Positions 27,157 to 36,133 are shown, counted from the first letter of the stretch. The stretch is 64,000 nt of DNA from Formosa sediminum (GCF_007197735.1 NZ_CP041637.1:3381001-3445000), one strand, 5' to 3'. The notes: generated by a model from the letters alone, not told the origin. Program-made: numbers and translations.

Positions 27157-28602
27157 CTATAAACCCATTTGTTTATTTATAGTTTTAGTCTTATAATTCA
27201 CTGAAGTATTTCCAGCACCTTGTAACCCTATATCTACTGGACTGTTAGTTTTCCAATGTCCTCTAGTAAAATCTGGTATATCTATAGAATTGGAACGATT
27301 GGCTACGGATTGCTCACTTAAAGGACTAATAGAGCTCCATAATGCCGCATCGTATACATCTTGATCCAGAGGTAACCCATTACGCAAACAGTCTATTAAA
27401 CGCCAATCCATTATAAAATCCATACCTCCATGTCCACCAATTTTTTTAGCTAGCTCTCCAACTTTTTTTACAAGCTCAGGTGTGTATTTTTTTTCTAAAT
27501 CATTCATCTCAGAAGTACTTAGCCATTTATCATTAACGGCAACTTTGCCTGGTGTAGGCCATTTTTGAGCAAATGCTTTAGTTCCGCTAACCATATGAAT
27601 TCTAGAGTAAGGTCTATCTGAAGATACATCATGCTGAATCATAATACTTCTACCTTTTTTAGTCTTAATCATTGTTGTATTCATATTTCCTCTAAAACTT
27701 CTATTAGCATACTCAGCGTAAAACGGATCATGTATTGCTTTTTCTCGGGCTAATTTTTGCATATTAAAATCTGCTGAAGACAATGAACTTAGATAATCTA
27801 ATTGATCTCCTCTGTTAATATTCATAATTTGGCATATTGGTCCCAATCCGTGTGTAGGATATAAATTTCCATTACGAGATGCATTTTCTTCTAAACGCCA
27901 CATGCTTTCATATCCACTAGTTTTATTAAAGTTAAGATCTAATAGATTATGAATATATGCTCCTTCCCCATGAATAATATCTCCAAAGTAATTTTGTCTA
28001 GCCATGTTAAGTGTGAGAAGTTCAAAAAAATCATAACAACAATTTTCCATCATCATACAATGTTTTTTTGTACGCTCAGAAGTTTCTACAAGTTCCCAAG
28101 CTTCGTCGATGGTTTTAGCAGCAGGAACTTCTACTGCTACGTGTTTTCCTGCTTCCATCGCATAAACTGCCATTGGAGTATGCCAATCCCAAGGTGTTAG
28201 AATGTAGATTAAATCGATATCATCTCGATCAACCATTTCTTTCCATGCGTAAGTGCTTCCAAAGTATAAATCTGGTTTGTGTTTTGTACCCTTAAGAATC
28301 TCTTTAGAGTTCATTACACTTTTTTCTCTTAAATCGCACAACCCCTTTATGGTTACACCTTCGATCATGCTCATACGTTGAACAGCACCAGGTCCACGCA
28401 TCCCTAAACCAATAAAACCAATGCGTACTTCTTCTAATTTTGGTGCTCTAAAACCTGACATGTTAAATAATGAGCTGCTAGATTTTAAATAGTTGGAATC
28501 TTTAATTATTGTTTCTGAATTTGCAGAAAACACACTACCTCCTAATAAGCCTAATGCGCTTATAGACGATAGTTTCATGAATTGTCTTCTCTTATTTTCC
28601 AT
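27157..28602 (-). CDS. Tat-exported GH109-like NAD-dependent glycosidase (Gfo/Idh/MocA fold)
   Basis: A 481-residue Gfo/Idh/MocA-fold protein. The N-terminus KRRQFMKLSS followed by a hydrophobic stretch is a twin-arginine signal, in keeping with export of a protein already carrying NAD. The Rossmann motif is RIGFIGLGMRGPGAV (60-74). The sequence follows the GH109 alpha-N-acetylgalactosaminidase pattern: MMMENCCY, NLYPTHGLGPICQIMNINRGD (proposed catalytic H251), GHGGMDFIMDWRLIDC, and a C-terminal SISPLSEQSVA ... IPDFTRGHW. GH109 enzymes hydrolyse N-acetylgalactosaminides through transient oxidation by bound NAD. It lies between the FAD oxidoreductase and PL8 genes. True activity, and alpha versus beta linkage, cannot be told from sequence. 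Confidence 0.85.
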   Translation of the reverse strand: MENKRRQFMKLSSISALGLLGGSVFSANSETIIKDSNYLKSSSSLFNMSGFRAPKLEEVRIGFIGLGMRGPGAVQRMSMIEGVTIKGLCDLREKSVMNSKEILKGTKHKPDLYFGSTYAWKEMVDRDDIDLIYILTPWDWHTPMAVYAMEAGKHVAVEVPAAKTIDEAWELVETSERTKKHCMMMENCCYDFFELLTLNMARQNYFGDIIHGEGAYIHNLLDLNFNKTSGYESMWRLEENASRNGNLYPTHGLGPICQIMNINRGDQLDYLSSLSSADFNMQKLAREKAIHDPFYAEYANRSFRGNMNTTMIKTKKGRSIMIQHDVSSDRPYSRIHMVSGTKAFAQKWPTPGKVAVNDKWLSTSEMNDLEKKYTPELVKKVGELAKKIGGHGGMDFIMDWRLIDCLRNGLPLDQDVYDAALWSSISPLSEQSVANRSNSIDIPDFTRGHWKTNSPVDIGLQGAGNTSVNYKTKTINKQMGL

Positions 28603-28645
28603 TTTTAATATTTTATAATATATTTATAAATTAAGGTTGATCGCT

Positions 28646-30589
28646 TTATGCATTTGCTTCTTGATAACAACGTATTTCAAACAATCTAGCTAATTTATCT
28701 CCATTTGTTTTATGTACTTTAACCGTTAATGCTTTAATAGTTTCTTCACTGAAATTATGTTTTGCTAAACGCAAATAATTATTTTTAATATTTGCTACGA
28801 CTTTTTTCCCTTTAGTGGTTTCTAATTCTACAATATAATCAGAAATGGTTTCAGGTTGTGGCCCTCTAACTTGGTCTTTATAAACCCAATCTTGTGGAGA
28901 CATTCTTAAAAATCGGTTTAATCCAGTATCAAAAGTGAGTTGAACTGTATTTAATTTAACAGGCTTTTTCCATTTTAATGTGATCCATTGTGAGCCACTT
29001 TCCATTTTAGCTTGCCATTGATGCACATCTCCATCAGCTATGTCTCTATTTATACCGTCTATTACCTTTATGGCTTTACCTTTATTTGTTTCTGAAGAAC
29101 TTTTTACACTTGCAATTCTTGCTAAATCATTTTCATCTTCATTTTTCACACCAAGAATAGCTTGATCTTGTTTAAGTAAAAGTTGCTGATATGTTTTTAG
29201 CTCTTTTTTTTGGGCTGCTAATGCATTTGGACTAATAGAATGTTTAAAACAGTATGCCATTGCTGTTCCTACGGCTTGACCAAGTATAGCACAAGTAGCC
29301 ATAACACGTGTAGAGGATAAAGCAACATGAGAGACACTAATATTACGACCTGCAAAAAATAAATTGTTAATATTTACACTAAACAGCGAACGATAAGGTA
29401 TGGAATATGGTTTTTTTAATGAGATAGACACATACGGTACATCTCCTGTTGTATCCATTCCTCCTGGTGGATGATCATCTAAAGGCCAACCGCCGTAAGC
29501 AACTCTATCTTCAAATAAAGTTGCAGCTTGCACGTCTTGTTGTTTCATAATATATGGCCCTTCAATTCTACGACTTTCCCGTTTTCCAGGAATCATACCT
29601 ATCCATGATAATGCCCAGTTTTCTGATTCAGGATGATTTCCAGAATTTTTAATGTAATCCCAAACTCCAAATAAAGTAGCTAATAAATCATGTCTGTTTT
29701 GTTGCCCATCACTAATTACATCTATAGATCCTCCTAATTCTAACCACCAATATCCGTACTCATAAGACCCAATATTTCGGTGTGCAAAATCCTTAGTTGT
29801 ATATTTACGCGCCCAAACAGGTGGTGTATAAGGCATTTTAGTATCATGGTGTTGTGCCATAAACAAAAGGCTATTTCCCATTGTTTTTTGATCTGCAACA
29901 TCTACTGCCAAAGATTCTCCGAAAGTAGATTTAGCCTCTCTACCCCTCATATATTTAGCACCTGCTTTAGCAGCAAGGCTTCCATCTCCAGTACAATCTG
30001 AAAAGTATTTAGCAGTAATTTCAGATATTTCTTCGGTTGGAGAACTAAGTCCCCAAACTTTTTCAATGGTACCGTTATTCACTTTTACATCGTAGAAGGA
30101 AGTGTCTAGTAATAACGTTATGTTAGGTTCGGAGATAATCTTATCATATAATACAAAATCCCACATTTCGTAAGATCGTTGTGGATTTGTAACGGCTTCA
30201 GTTAGCACTAACTCTTCTAATATACCCGTCTCTCTCCACACTTGTTTTAGCTGACTTGCTCCAGAAATGTGCATTCTTATCTCGCTACTTGCATTCCCTC
30301 CTAATCGCGACCTGTCGTGCATTAATAAAACTTTACTACCATTTCTTGCTGCAGCGATTGCGGCGCAAATACCTGACATACCTGCTCCTACAATACAAAC
30401 ATCTACTTCATATTTTACACGATTGTAAACGTCTGTATTAACTAGAAATTCTCCTGCATTAACATCTCCATTTTCGTCTATATATAAGTCATTATTACTA
30501 TTTGCTAAAAGCGTAGTAAAATGCCCTCCCATAGCTACAGCACCAGTGCTTAAGCCCAAAGTTTTTAAAAACCCTCTTCTGTTATTCAT
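28646..30589 (-). CDS. Tat-exported FAD-dependent oxidoreductase with C-terminal discoidin-like domain
   Basis: A 647-residue FAD_oxidored-type flavoprotein. A twin-arginine signal (NNRRGFLKTLGLSTGA) opens the protein. The dinucleotide-binding fold starts at VDVCIVGAGMSG (G68, G70, G73), and the FAD ribose and isoalloxazine regions are seen in SRLGGNASSEIRMHISGA and near the C-terminal end of the flavin domain (LFFAGRNISVSHVALSSTRVMATCAILGQAVG). Residues about 520-640 look like a discoidin or CBM-type beta-sandwich (GSQWITLKWKKPVKLNTVQLTF). The reaction is unknown; oxidation or dehydrogenation of a sugar in the periplasm is the inference. The upstream neighbour, 26 bp away, is a putative FMN-binding membrane protein that could be its electron partner. 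Confidence 0.85.
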   Translation of the reverse strand: MNNRRGFLKTLGLSTGAVAMGGHFTTLLANSNNDLYIDENGDVNAGEFLVNTDVYNRVKYEVDVCIVGAGMSGICAAIAAARNGSKVLLMHDRSRLGGNASSEIRMHISGASQLKQVWRETGILEELVLTEAVTNPQRSYEMWDFVLYDKIISEPNITLLLDTSFYDVKVNNGTIEKVWGLSSPTEEISEITAKYFSDCTGDGSLAAKAGAKYMRGREAKSTFGESLAVDVADQKTMGNSLLFMAQHHDTKMPYTPPVWARKYTTKDFAHRNIGSYEYGYWWLELGGSIDVISDGQQNRHDLLATLFGVWDYIKNSGNHPESENWALSWIGMIPGKRESRRIEGPYIMKQQDVQAATLFEDRVAYGGWPLDDHPPGGMDTTGDVPYVSISLKKPYSIPYRSLFSVNINNLFFAGRNISVSHVALSSTRVMATCAILGQAVGTAMAYCFKHSISPNALAAQKKELKTYQQLLLKQDQAILGVKNEDENDLARIASVKSSSETNKGKAIKVIDGINRDIADGDVHQWQAKMESGSQWITLKWKKPVKLNTVQLTFDTGLNRFLRMSPQDWVYKDQVRGPQPETISDYIVELETTKGKKVVANIKNNYLRLAKHNFSEETIKALTVKVHKTNGDKLARLFEIRCYQEANA

Positions 30590-30615
30590 AATTTTATTTT
30601 TAAATACATCCTTTA

Positions 30616-31695
30616 TTAATTAGTATAACTTAAAATATTGGTTGCAAAGGATGCAAAACTATTAGTTTCATCTTTCGATAATTTTAGTAAATATGCTTTA
30701 TCTGTTTTACTAAGTGATGATGCATTATATTTAATAATTTCAGATAAATGACTGTATTGACTTTTTTCTAAATATTTGATTTGCTCTAAAAGAGTAATGA
30801 TATTACCTGATGCTATTTTGATATGCTGTAATCTATTCAAAGTTTCATTTTGCATTTCAAAATTAAAATCCTCAAGTAAATCAATCATTTGTTTTTGAAT
30901 TTCAAAATTATTCCACATCTCTGCGGTAAACTTATCAATAGCAAAATATGGTACATAGTGCTCACCAAATTCTACCAATCTTAATAAATACTCAGTATAT
31001 TTTTTTAAAGTAGTATTAACATGACGTAATCCATACATTTGTAAGTGATAGTCGTCTGAGTATATCATACTTTCAATAAGATTATTAGTTAACAAATTAG
31101 CTTCTGTGTATTTTAAAATACTGTCTGATATTTTGCCATTAACAATATTCCATAAAATGTGTGTACTATACACTGCACCAGATACGACACTGCTTTTTAA
31201 TGCTGGTGATGTTGCTCCTGTTACCGCATCAACCTCCAAGGAAAATATTGTATCTGTTTTATCTATTAAATCTTTAGCTTCATAATTAGCTAAAGGGGAA
31301 GTTTTATCCTTTAAAATTTTAATTAACTTTAAATGATCTTCTTCTGAAAAAAGTTTGTGATCTAATTTTGTAAATGGATCAGATTCCACTTCTTTATATT
31401 TTGCAAAATCACCTAAAACGTTCCAATATAAATTAACCTTTAAATCATAACAAAGTCCCGATTCACAAACCGGTGTCTCTACATAGGCATAATAAAATTC
31501 TGGTACATTGTTAGTATTGTAAATTAGGTCAATATTAACCGGAATTGAATCTTTTAAATAGAGTACCATAACAGACTTCTCTACTTTATTAAAAGTTTTA
31601 AGAGGTCGTTTAAAAGCATAGATTTGAATTGCTATAATTATACACATTATAGCTAAAGCACTTTTCTGTAATGTTATGTTTGCTTTTTTAGTCAA
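30616..31695 (-). CDS. Membrane-anchored protein with FMN-binding-like motif
   Basis: A 359-residue protein I do not recognise as a named family. A single hydrophobic segment (about residues 12-28, LAIMCIIIAIQIYAF) would anchor it with the bulk outside the cytoplasm. Residues about 64-175 contain a Cys pair (C77, C82 in VCESGLCYDLKVNLYW) and the sequence VDAVTGATS (155-163). This matches the D-x-x-[ST]-G-A-[ST] signature at which ApbE attaches FMN through Thr (here T162), as in NqrC/RnfG FMN_bind domains. The C-terminal half is helical and possibly repeat-like. The gene lies 2 bp after glmM and 26 bp before the FAD oxidoreductase gene, so a role in passing electrons to or from that enzyme is plausible. 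Confidence 0.6.
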   Translation of the reverse strand: MTKKANITLQKSALAIMCIIIAIQIYAFKRPLKTFNKVEKSVMVLYLKDSIPVNIDLIYNTNNVPEFYYAYVETPVCESGLCYDLKVNLYWNVLGDFAKYKEVESDPFTKLDHKLFSEEDHLKLIKILKDKTSPLANYEAKDLIDKTDTIFSLEVDAVTGATSPALKSSVVSGAVYSTHILWNIVNGKISDSILKYTEANLLTNNLIESMIYSDDYHLQMYGLRHVNTTLKKYTEYLLRLVEFGEHYVPYFAIDKFTAEMWNNFEIQKQMIDLLEDFNFEMQNETLNRLQHIKIASGNIITLLEQIKYLEKSQYSHLSEIIKYNASSLSKTDKAYLLKLSKDETNSFASFATNILSYTN

Positions 31696-31697
31696 TT

Positions 31698-33083
31698 TTA
31701 AATAAGATCTGTAATTGTTTTTATAATTCTATTAGCTAGATCATTGGCATTTTTTAGAGATGTACTCTCTGCATATATTCTTATTATGGGTTCTGTGTTA
31801 GATTTACGCATATGCACCCATTCTTTATTTTCAAAATTTATTTTAATCCCATCAATAAGTTCTAGCGACTCGTTTGCATAAAGTTCTTGTATTTCTTCCA
31901 AAATAATATCCAGATCTACATTTTGAGGCAGTTCAATTTTTTCTTTTGCTATAAAATAATTAGGATACGTTTGTTTTAACTCTTTACAAGATTTGTTTGT
32001 TACGGCCAATTGGGATAAAAATAAGGCTACTCCCACTAAAGCATCTCTTCCGTAGTGAGACTCTGGATAAATAATACCACCATTCCCTTCTCCACCAATA
32101 ATTGCATTTACTGCTTTCATCTTTTCTACAACATTAACTTCTCCAACTGCACTAGCAAAATATTTACCATTATGTAGTTTAGTAATGTCATTTAAAGCTC
32201 TAGATGATGATAAATTTGAAACGGTATTCCCTTTTTCCTTACTTAAAATATAATCTGCACACGCCACCAAAGTATATTCTTCCCCAAACATAGTACCGTC
32301 TTCATTTACTAATGCTAAACGATCTACATCAGGATCTACAACAATACCAAGATCTGCTTGTTCTTTTATCACTAAATCTGAAATATCTTTTAAATGTTCT
32401 TTTAGTGGTTCCGGATTATGCGGAAATTTTCCATTTGGTGTACAATATAATTTAACACACTCTACATCTAATTTTTCTAATAATTTAGGAATAGCTATCC
32501 CTCCGGTAGAATTTACGGCATCTACAACTACTTTAAATTTTCTTTTCTTAATAGAGTCTATAGCTACATGTTTTAAAGCTAAAACCTCATTAATATGGTC
32601 TTCTATACTATTTTTATAAACTTCGTAGGTACCTAATTCGTCTACAGGAGCAAATATAAAATCGTCATGTTCTGCAATGTTTATAATATCCTCTCCTGCT
32701 TTAGCATTTAAAAATTCTCCTTTAAAATTTAATAACTTTAACGCATTCCATTGTTTGGGATTGTGACTAGCCGTTACTATAATACCACCATGTGCTTGTA
32801 GTTTTGTTACCATTAATTCTACAGTAGGCGTTGTAGATAATTCTAAATCTATTACATTTATACCTAAACCATTAAGTGTATTGGAAATTAAACTACTTAT
32901 CATAGCTCCTGACATACGAGCATCTCTTCCTATTACAACACGCAATGGGTTTTGGTTTGATTCTTTTTTTAACCATGTACCGTAAGCTGCAGCAAATTTT
33001 ACTGCGTCAATAGGGGTTAAATTTTCTCCTGTTTTACCGCCTATAGTCCCTCGTATACCTGAAATAGATTTTATTAGTGTCAT
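31698..33083 (-). CDS. glmM: Phosphoglucosamine mutase / phosphohexose mutase
   Basis: A 461-residue alpha-D-phosphohexomutase. The phosphoserine loop TASHNPKQ has Ser106, the Mg-binding loop is VVDPDVDRLALV, the sugar-specificity loop is GEGNGG and the phosphate-binding loop RKSNTEPIIRIYAE. It interconverts amino-sugar 1- and 6-phosphates. It may be the housekeeping GlmM or a PUL copy. Its place between the epimerase and FMN-like genes, downstream of two LacI operators, favours a catabolic role linking HexNAc-1-P or GlcN-1-P to the 6-phosphate used by NagB. Phosphomannomutase activity cannot be excluded. Confidence 0.87.
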   Translation of the reverse strand: MTLIKSISGIRGTIGGKTGENLTPIDAVKFAAAYGTWLKKESNQNPLRVVIGRDARMSGAMISSLISNTLNGLGINVIDLELSTTPTVELMVTKLQAHGGIIVTASHNPKQWNALKLLNFKGEFLNAKAGEDIINIAEHDDFIFAPVDELGTYEVYKNSIEDHINEVLALKHVAIDSIKKRKFKVVVDAVNSTGGIAIPKLLEKLDVECVKLYCTPNGKFPHNPEPLKEHLKDISDLVIKEQADLGIVVDPDVDRLALVNEDGTMFGEEYTLVACADYILSKEKGNTVSNLSSSRALNDITKLHNGKYFASAVGEVNVVEKMKAVNAIIGGEGNGGIIYPESHYGRDALVGVALFLSQLAVTNKSCKELKQTYPNYFIAKEKIELPQNVDLDIILEEIQELYANESLELIDGIKINFENKEWVHMRKSNTEPIIRIYAESTSLKNANDLANRIIKTITDLI

Positions 33084-33118
33084 TATGTAATTTTATTTAT
33101 ATTTAATTTATTTAGTAT

Positions 33119-34048
33119 TTAGACTTTTAAACTCAATTCTTTCTCATAAAACGCTATTGTTTCACTTAAACCAGCTTCAATAGACCATTTTGGTTTAAAA
33201 CCTAAATCGTTAAACTTTTTTGGATTTGCCATAGAATGCTTTATATCTCCTGATCTAGTATCTAAATATTTAATTTTGGATTTAGAATTGGTTATTTTAA
33301 TGATATGTTCGGCCAATTCTTTAACCGACGTACTTTGACCAAGAGCAACATTATAAACACCTTTACCTTGTTGAGAAGCAAATAAATTAGCAGATACAAC
33401 ATCTTTTACATAAATAAAATCTCGCGTTTGCTCCCCATCCCCATAAATTAATAATGGTTTGTTTTGTAATGCATTAATAATAAATATAGGCACTACTGCT
33501 GCATATGCAGATTTAGGATTTTGTCTTGGCCCAAACACATTAAAATATCTTAGAGAAGTTGTTGGCACATTAAACTCGTTTCTGTACATGTCTAAATAAT
33601 ATTCTCCGTCTAATTTTGTTATTGAATAAGGTGTTAAAGGCTCTGGTGTCATTGTCTCAACTTTAGGAGACACAGGATTATTTCCATAATTTGCAGCAGA
33701 TGAAGATAACACTACTTTACAGCCCTCTGTTTGTCGTGCTGCATCTAAAATATTTATAGTCCCTATAGTATTAATTGATATGCATTCGTTTATTTTTAAA
33801 AGAGATTCAGGAACACTTACTAAAGCAGCTAAGTTAAAAACCGCATTAGCACCTTTAACATATGTCATAACTTGTTCTGAATTTCTTATATCAACATTTT
33901 GATAAGACACATTAAAGTCTTCAATATTTTTTTTAAAACCTGTTCTGAGATTATCTAAAACCACTACTTCGTGACCTTCATTAGACAGATGTTCTACAAT
34001 GTGACTACCAATAAAACCGGCTCCTCCAGTTACAACATATTTTTTCAT
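33119..34048 (-). CDS. NAD-dependent nucleotide-sugar epimerase (UDP-Glc/UDP-GlcNAc 4-epimerase type)
   Basis: An extended SDR of 309 residues. The Rossmann motif is TGGAGFIGSH (7-16), the Ser segment VLSSSAANYG (113-122), the catalytic pair Y141/K145 in PYSITKLDGEYY, and the NVFGPRQNP segment is characteristic of UDP-GlcNAc/GalNAc C4-epimerases of WbpP/GNE type. It probably interconverts UDP-GalNAc and UDP-GlcNAc, which would connect GalNAc from the polymer to GlcNAc metabolism. It is the first gene of a run of six same-strand genes reaching the PL8 gene, and its promoter holds paired LacI operators. A biosynthetic role in surface glycans is the main alternative. Confidence 0.87.
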   Translation of the reverse strand: MKKYVVTGGAGFIGSHIVEHLSNEGHEVVVLDNLRTGFKKNIEDFNVSYQNVDIRNSEQVMTYVKGANAVFNLAALVSVPESLLKINECISINTIGTINILDAARQTEGCKVVLSSSAANYGNNPVSPKVETMTPEPLTPYSITKLDGEYYLDMYRNEFNVPTTSLRYFNVFGPRQNPKSAYAAVVPIFIINALQNKPLLIYGDGEQTRDFIYVKDVVSANLFASQQGKGVYNVALGQSTSVKELAEHIIKITNSKSKIKYLDTRSGDIKHSMANPKKFNDLGFKPKWSIEAGLSETIAFYEKELSLKV

Positions 34049-34254
34049 ATACTAATTTTTAATTGACATTCTTTGTGTTAATTTATCGTTAATCCACAGT
34101 AGATTAATTAATACAGGAGTTAAACATAAATTCTCATAATACATACTATTTCAACAAAAATGAGTCCTAAAACATAAAAACAAAATAACAAACTGATTTA
34201 CAAGTCTTTATATGTAATTTTTGTTTTTTTAAATGTATTTTATATTATTAACCT

Positions 34255-34268
34255 TGGTACAATTTATA
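34255..34268 (-). promoter_or_regulatory. Shared promoter box, epimerase operon
   Basis: TGGTACAATTTATA on the plus strand, read as TATAAATTGTACCA on the minus strand. The identical 14-mer occurs at 39399-39412, and both start exactly 51 bp below the start of the nearer operator. It resembles the Bacteroidota -7 element (TAnnTTTG with one T fewer). Confidence 0.65.
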
Positions 34269-34305
34269 TAAAAAAATATATAAAAAAAAGAAATAATCAT
34301 AAAAA

Positions 34306-34319
34306 TGTGCTCGAACACA
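34306..34319. promoter_or_regulatory. LacI-type operator, proximal, epimerase operon
   Basis: TGTGCTCGAACACA, with one mismatch from the perfect palindrome. It is 257 bp upstream of the epimerase ATG and 37 bp upstream of the shared promoter box. Confidence 0.82.
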
Positions 34320-34338
34320 TAAATATTAACATTTTTAA

Positions 34339-34352
34339 TGTGTTCGTGCACA
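34339..34352. promoter_or_regulatory. LacI-type operator, distal, epimerase operon
   Basis: TGTGTTCGTGCACA. Its centre is 33 bp (about three helical turns) from that of the proximal operator, the same spacing as in the susC2 promoter. Confidence 0.78.
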
Positions 34353-34521
34353 AGTTAATTAATTGTTAAAGCTTAAAATCAAAATAATGATCAATATTGG
34401 TGTTAAAAAAAATGTAACGCTAGGAATAAAAATATAACTGTTTGAATTGATAAATACCATATTAAAGATTGTGCTAGAAAATTTTAAGGTGATAAAATGT
34501 TTGAGTTCTAGAAACCTATTA

Positions 34522-34554
34522 CAAAAAAAAACCTCTAAGCTAAGCTTAGAGGTT
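34522..34554 (-). terminator. Rho-independent terminator of susC2-susD2
   Basis: AACCTCTAAGCT (34530-34541) and AGCTTAGAGGTT (34543-34554) form a perfect 12-bp inverted repeat. On the minus strand it is followed by a run of eight T (complement of 34523-34530). It begins 20 bp after the susD2 stop. Confidence 0.9.
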
Positions 34555-34574
34555 ACCAACTAATAGATAAAATA

Positions 34575-36116
34575 TTAATCTCCTAATCCTGGAGAAATAT
34601 CAATTTCGCTTTGAGGAATTGGTGAAAAATAAAACTCTTCTCCTCCACTTGTTATTGGAACGGTATTGTTTTTTATATCAACAGTTTCTACAGGAGACCT
34701 ATTTGCCAGTGCTTCTGAAAGTGTTTCTGTTCTAACTAAATCAAACATCCTTAAATATTCACCTGCAAATTCCCATTTTCTTTCTAAGAAAGCAAGTTCT
34801 GTTAGTGTACCATCTTCACTTGTGAGTTCTGTAGTTGCACCAGCCCGGTTTCTAACGCGATTTAAAGCAGCCCATGCGGCTGGATCATTCCCGCCTGATC
34901 TTCCCGTTGCTTCTGCATAATTTAGTAAGACTTCTGCATAACGCATAAAATATATATTATAATCTGAGATTGTACTTTTTGAACCGTCTTCAGACAAATC
35001 TCCTCCTACAACTTTTCTAAATAAAGGATGAGGATCAGACCAAGTGGCCCATTCTGATCCTACTGGATAAGAAGGAGCTCTATCTATAGCTTCTAACACA
35101 TAAGTATCATTAAACCTGTTTTCTGTTCCGTTTTTTATAGCATCTTCTTGCATATCTTCAAAAAATGCAATCTCACTGAATATCTCAGTCCATCCACCAG
35201 CTTCAGAAGGCATACCTAACATTCCCATAGTTCTGTTTCTTACCCCACAACTTGTACAACTTACTAAAGTAAACACACTTTCATTTTGATTGAACCGATT
35301 GGCTTCTGTCCATAATTCTCTAAAATTACTATGTAATCCAAAACCATAAGTCCCTTCATTATCAATCACTTCTTTTGCTTTTTCAGCTGCTAAAGCGTAT
35401 TTGCTTTCATCTTTAATAGGATAACCTCCCCACATTAAATATAATCTAGCTAAAAAAGCCTTTGCAGTACCATTACTTGGTCTTGAACCAACCACTGCTA
35501 CATCTGGGTAAACATCTGGAAGTAATGCTTCTGCATAAAGTAAATCTGATTCAATCTGTGAATAAATATCTAAAAAAGTAGCTTTTGGCAAATCTTCATT
35601 AGAATTTGATACCAATTGAATTGGGATTCTACCATACGTTTTAGTTAAGTGCATGTATGAAAAAGCTCTCATAAAATAAGCTTCTCCAATTAATCTATCG
35701 ACTTTAGATTGATCTGTACTAATTATATTATCTTGGGCGTCTAAAGCTATGTTTGCTAAAGTTATCACATCATAGCAAGTGTTATAAGCCATTTCTATAT
35801 TTTCGGTATTAGAAGTTTGTCTTCTCCAATCCGATTCTCTATAAGCAATTTTATTACTTGCACTATGTGTGGTTAAATCATCCCCACCAAAAGCTGCTAA
35901 TTGAAATTGAGCCCATTGTGCGCCCCCTTCCATAAGTTCTCTATACATACCAGTTACAACAGCTTCCAAAGCATCATCTGATGTAAGTGTAGATTCTCCT
36001 AACTGAACCTCTGAAGGATCTTCTTCAAGATTAGAGCAAGACACAATAGTGCATGCAGAAAGCACTATTACACTTAAATTAATCCATAAATTTATTTTAA
36101 AAATATTTCGTATCAT
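34575..36116 (-). CDS. SusD/RagB-type glycan-binding lipoprotein (pair 2)
   Basis: A 513-residue SusD family lipoprotein. The signal peptide ends in CTIVSC (Cys27). SusD-like signatures are LIGEAYFMRAFSYMHLTKTYGRIPI in the TPR half, and YFMRYAEVLLNYAEATGR with ERKWEFAGEYLRMFDLVRTE in the RagB half. It ends in the expected FYFSPIPQSEIDISPGLGD. A CxxC (Cys in VSCTSCGVRNR, near 280) is not a general SusD feature. It follows susC2 by 17 bp and is closed by a strong terminator. It would bind a different form or chain length of the PUL substrate than pair 1. Confidence 0.94.
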   Translation of the reverse strand: MIRNIFKINLWINLSVIVLSACTIVSCSNLEEDPSEVQLGESTLTSDDALEAVVTGMYRELMEGGAQWAQFQLAAFGGDDLTTHSASNKIAYRESDWRRQTSNTENIEMAYNTCYDVITLANIALDAQDNIISTDQSKVDRLIGEAYFMRAFSYMHLTKTYGRIPIQLVSNSNEDLPKATFLDIYSQIESDLLYAEALLPDVYPDVAVVGSRPSNGTAKAFLARLYLMWGGYPIKDESKYALAAEKAKEVIDNEGTYGFGLHSNFRELWTEANRFNQNESVFTLVSCTSCGVRNRTMGMLGMPSEAGGWTEIFSEIAFFEDMQEDAIKNGTENRFNDTYVLEAIDRAPSYPVGSEWATWSDPHPLFRKVVGGDLSEDGSKSTISDYNIYFMRYAEVLLNYAEATGRSGGNDPAAWAALNRVRNRAGATTELTSEDGTLTELAFLERKWEFAGEYLRMFDLVRTETLSEALANRSPVETVDIKNNTVPITSGGEEFYFSPIPQSEIDISPGLGD

Positions 36117-36133
36117 CTTTATATTTTTTTTAA

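Larger units (their letters stand above)
34049..34574 (-). other. Intergenic region: promoter of the epimerase operon and end of susD2
   Basis: No gene is visible. From the susD2 side it holds the susD2 terminator (34530-34554), two LacI operators (34339-34352 and 34306-34319) and the shared promoter box (34255-34268). About 200 nt of AT-rich leader follows before the epimerase ATG. A 66-codon open frame across 34359-34559 runs through the terminator and is not counted as a gene. Confidence 0.7.

Noticed and set aside
34359-34559. 66-codon open frame on the minus strand between susD2 and the epimerase gene
   Set aside because: It runs through the susD2 terminator hairpin, is hydrophobic low-complexity from AT-rich DNA and matches no family.
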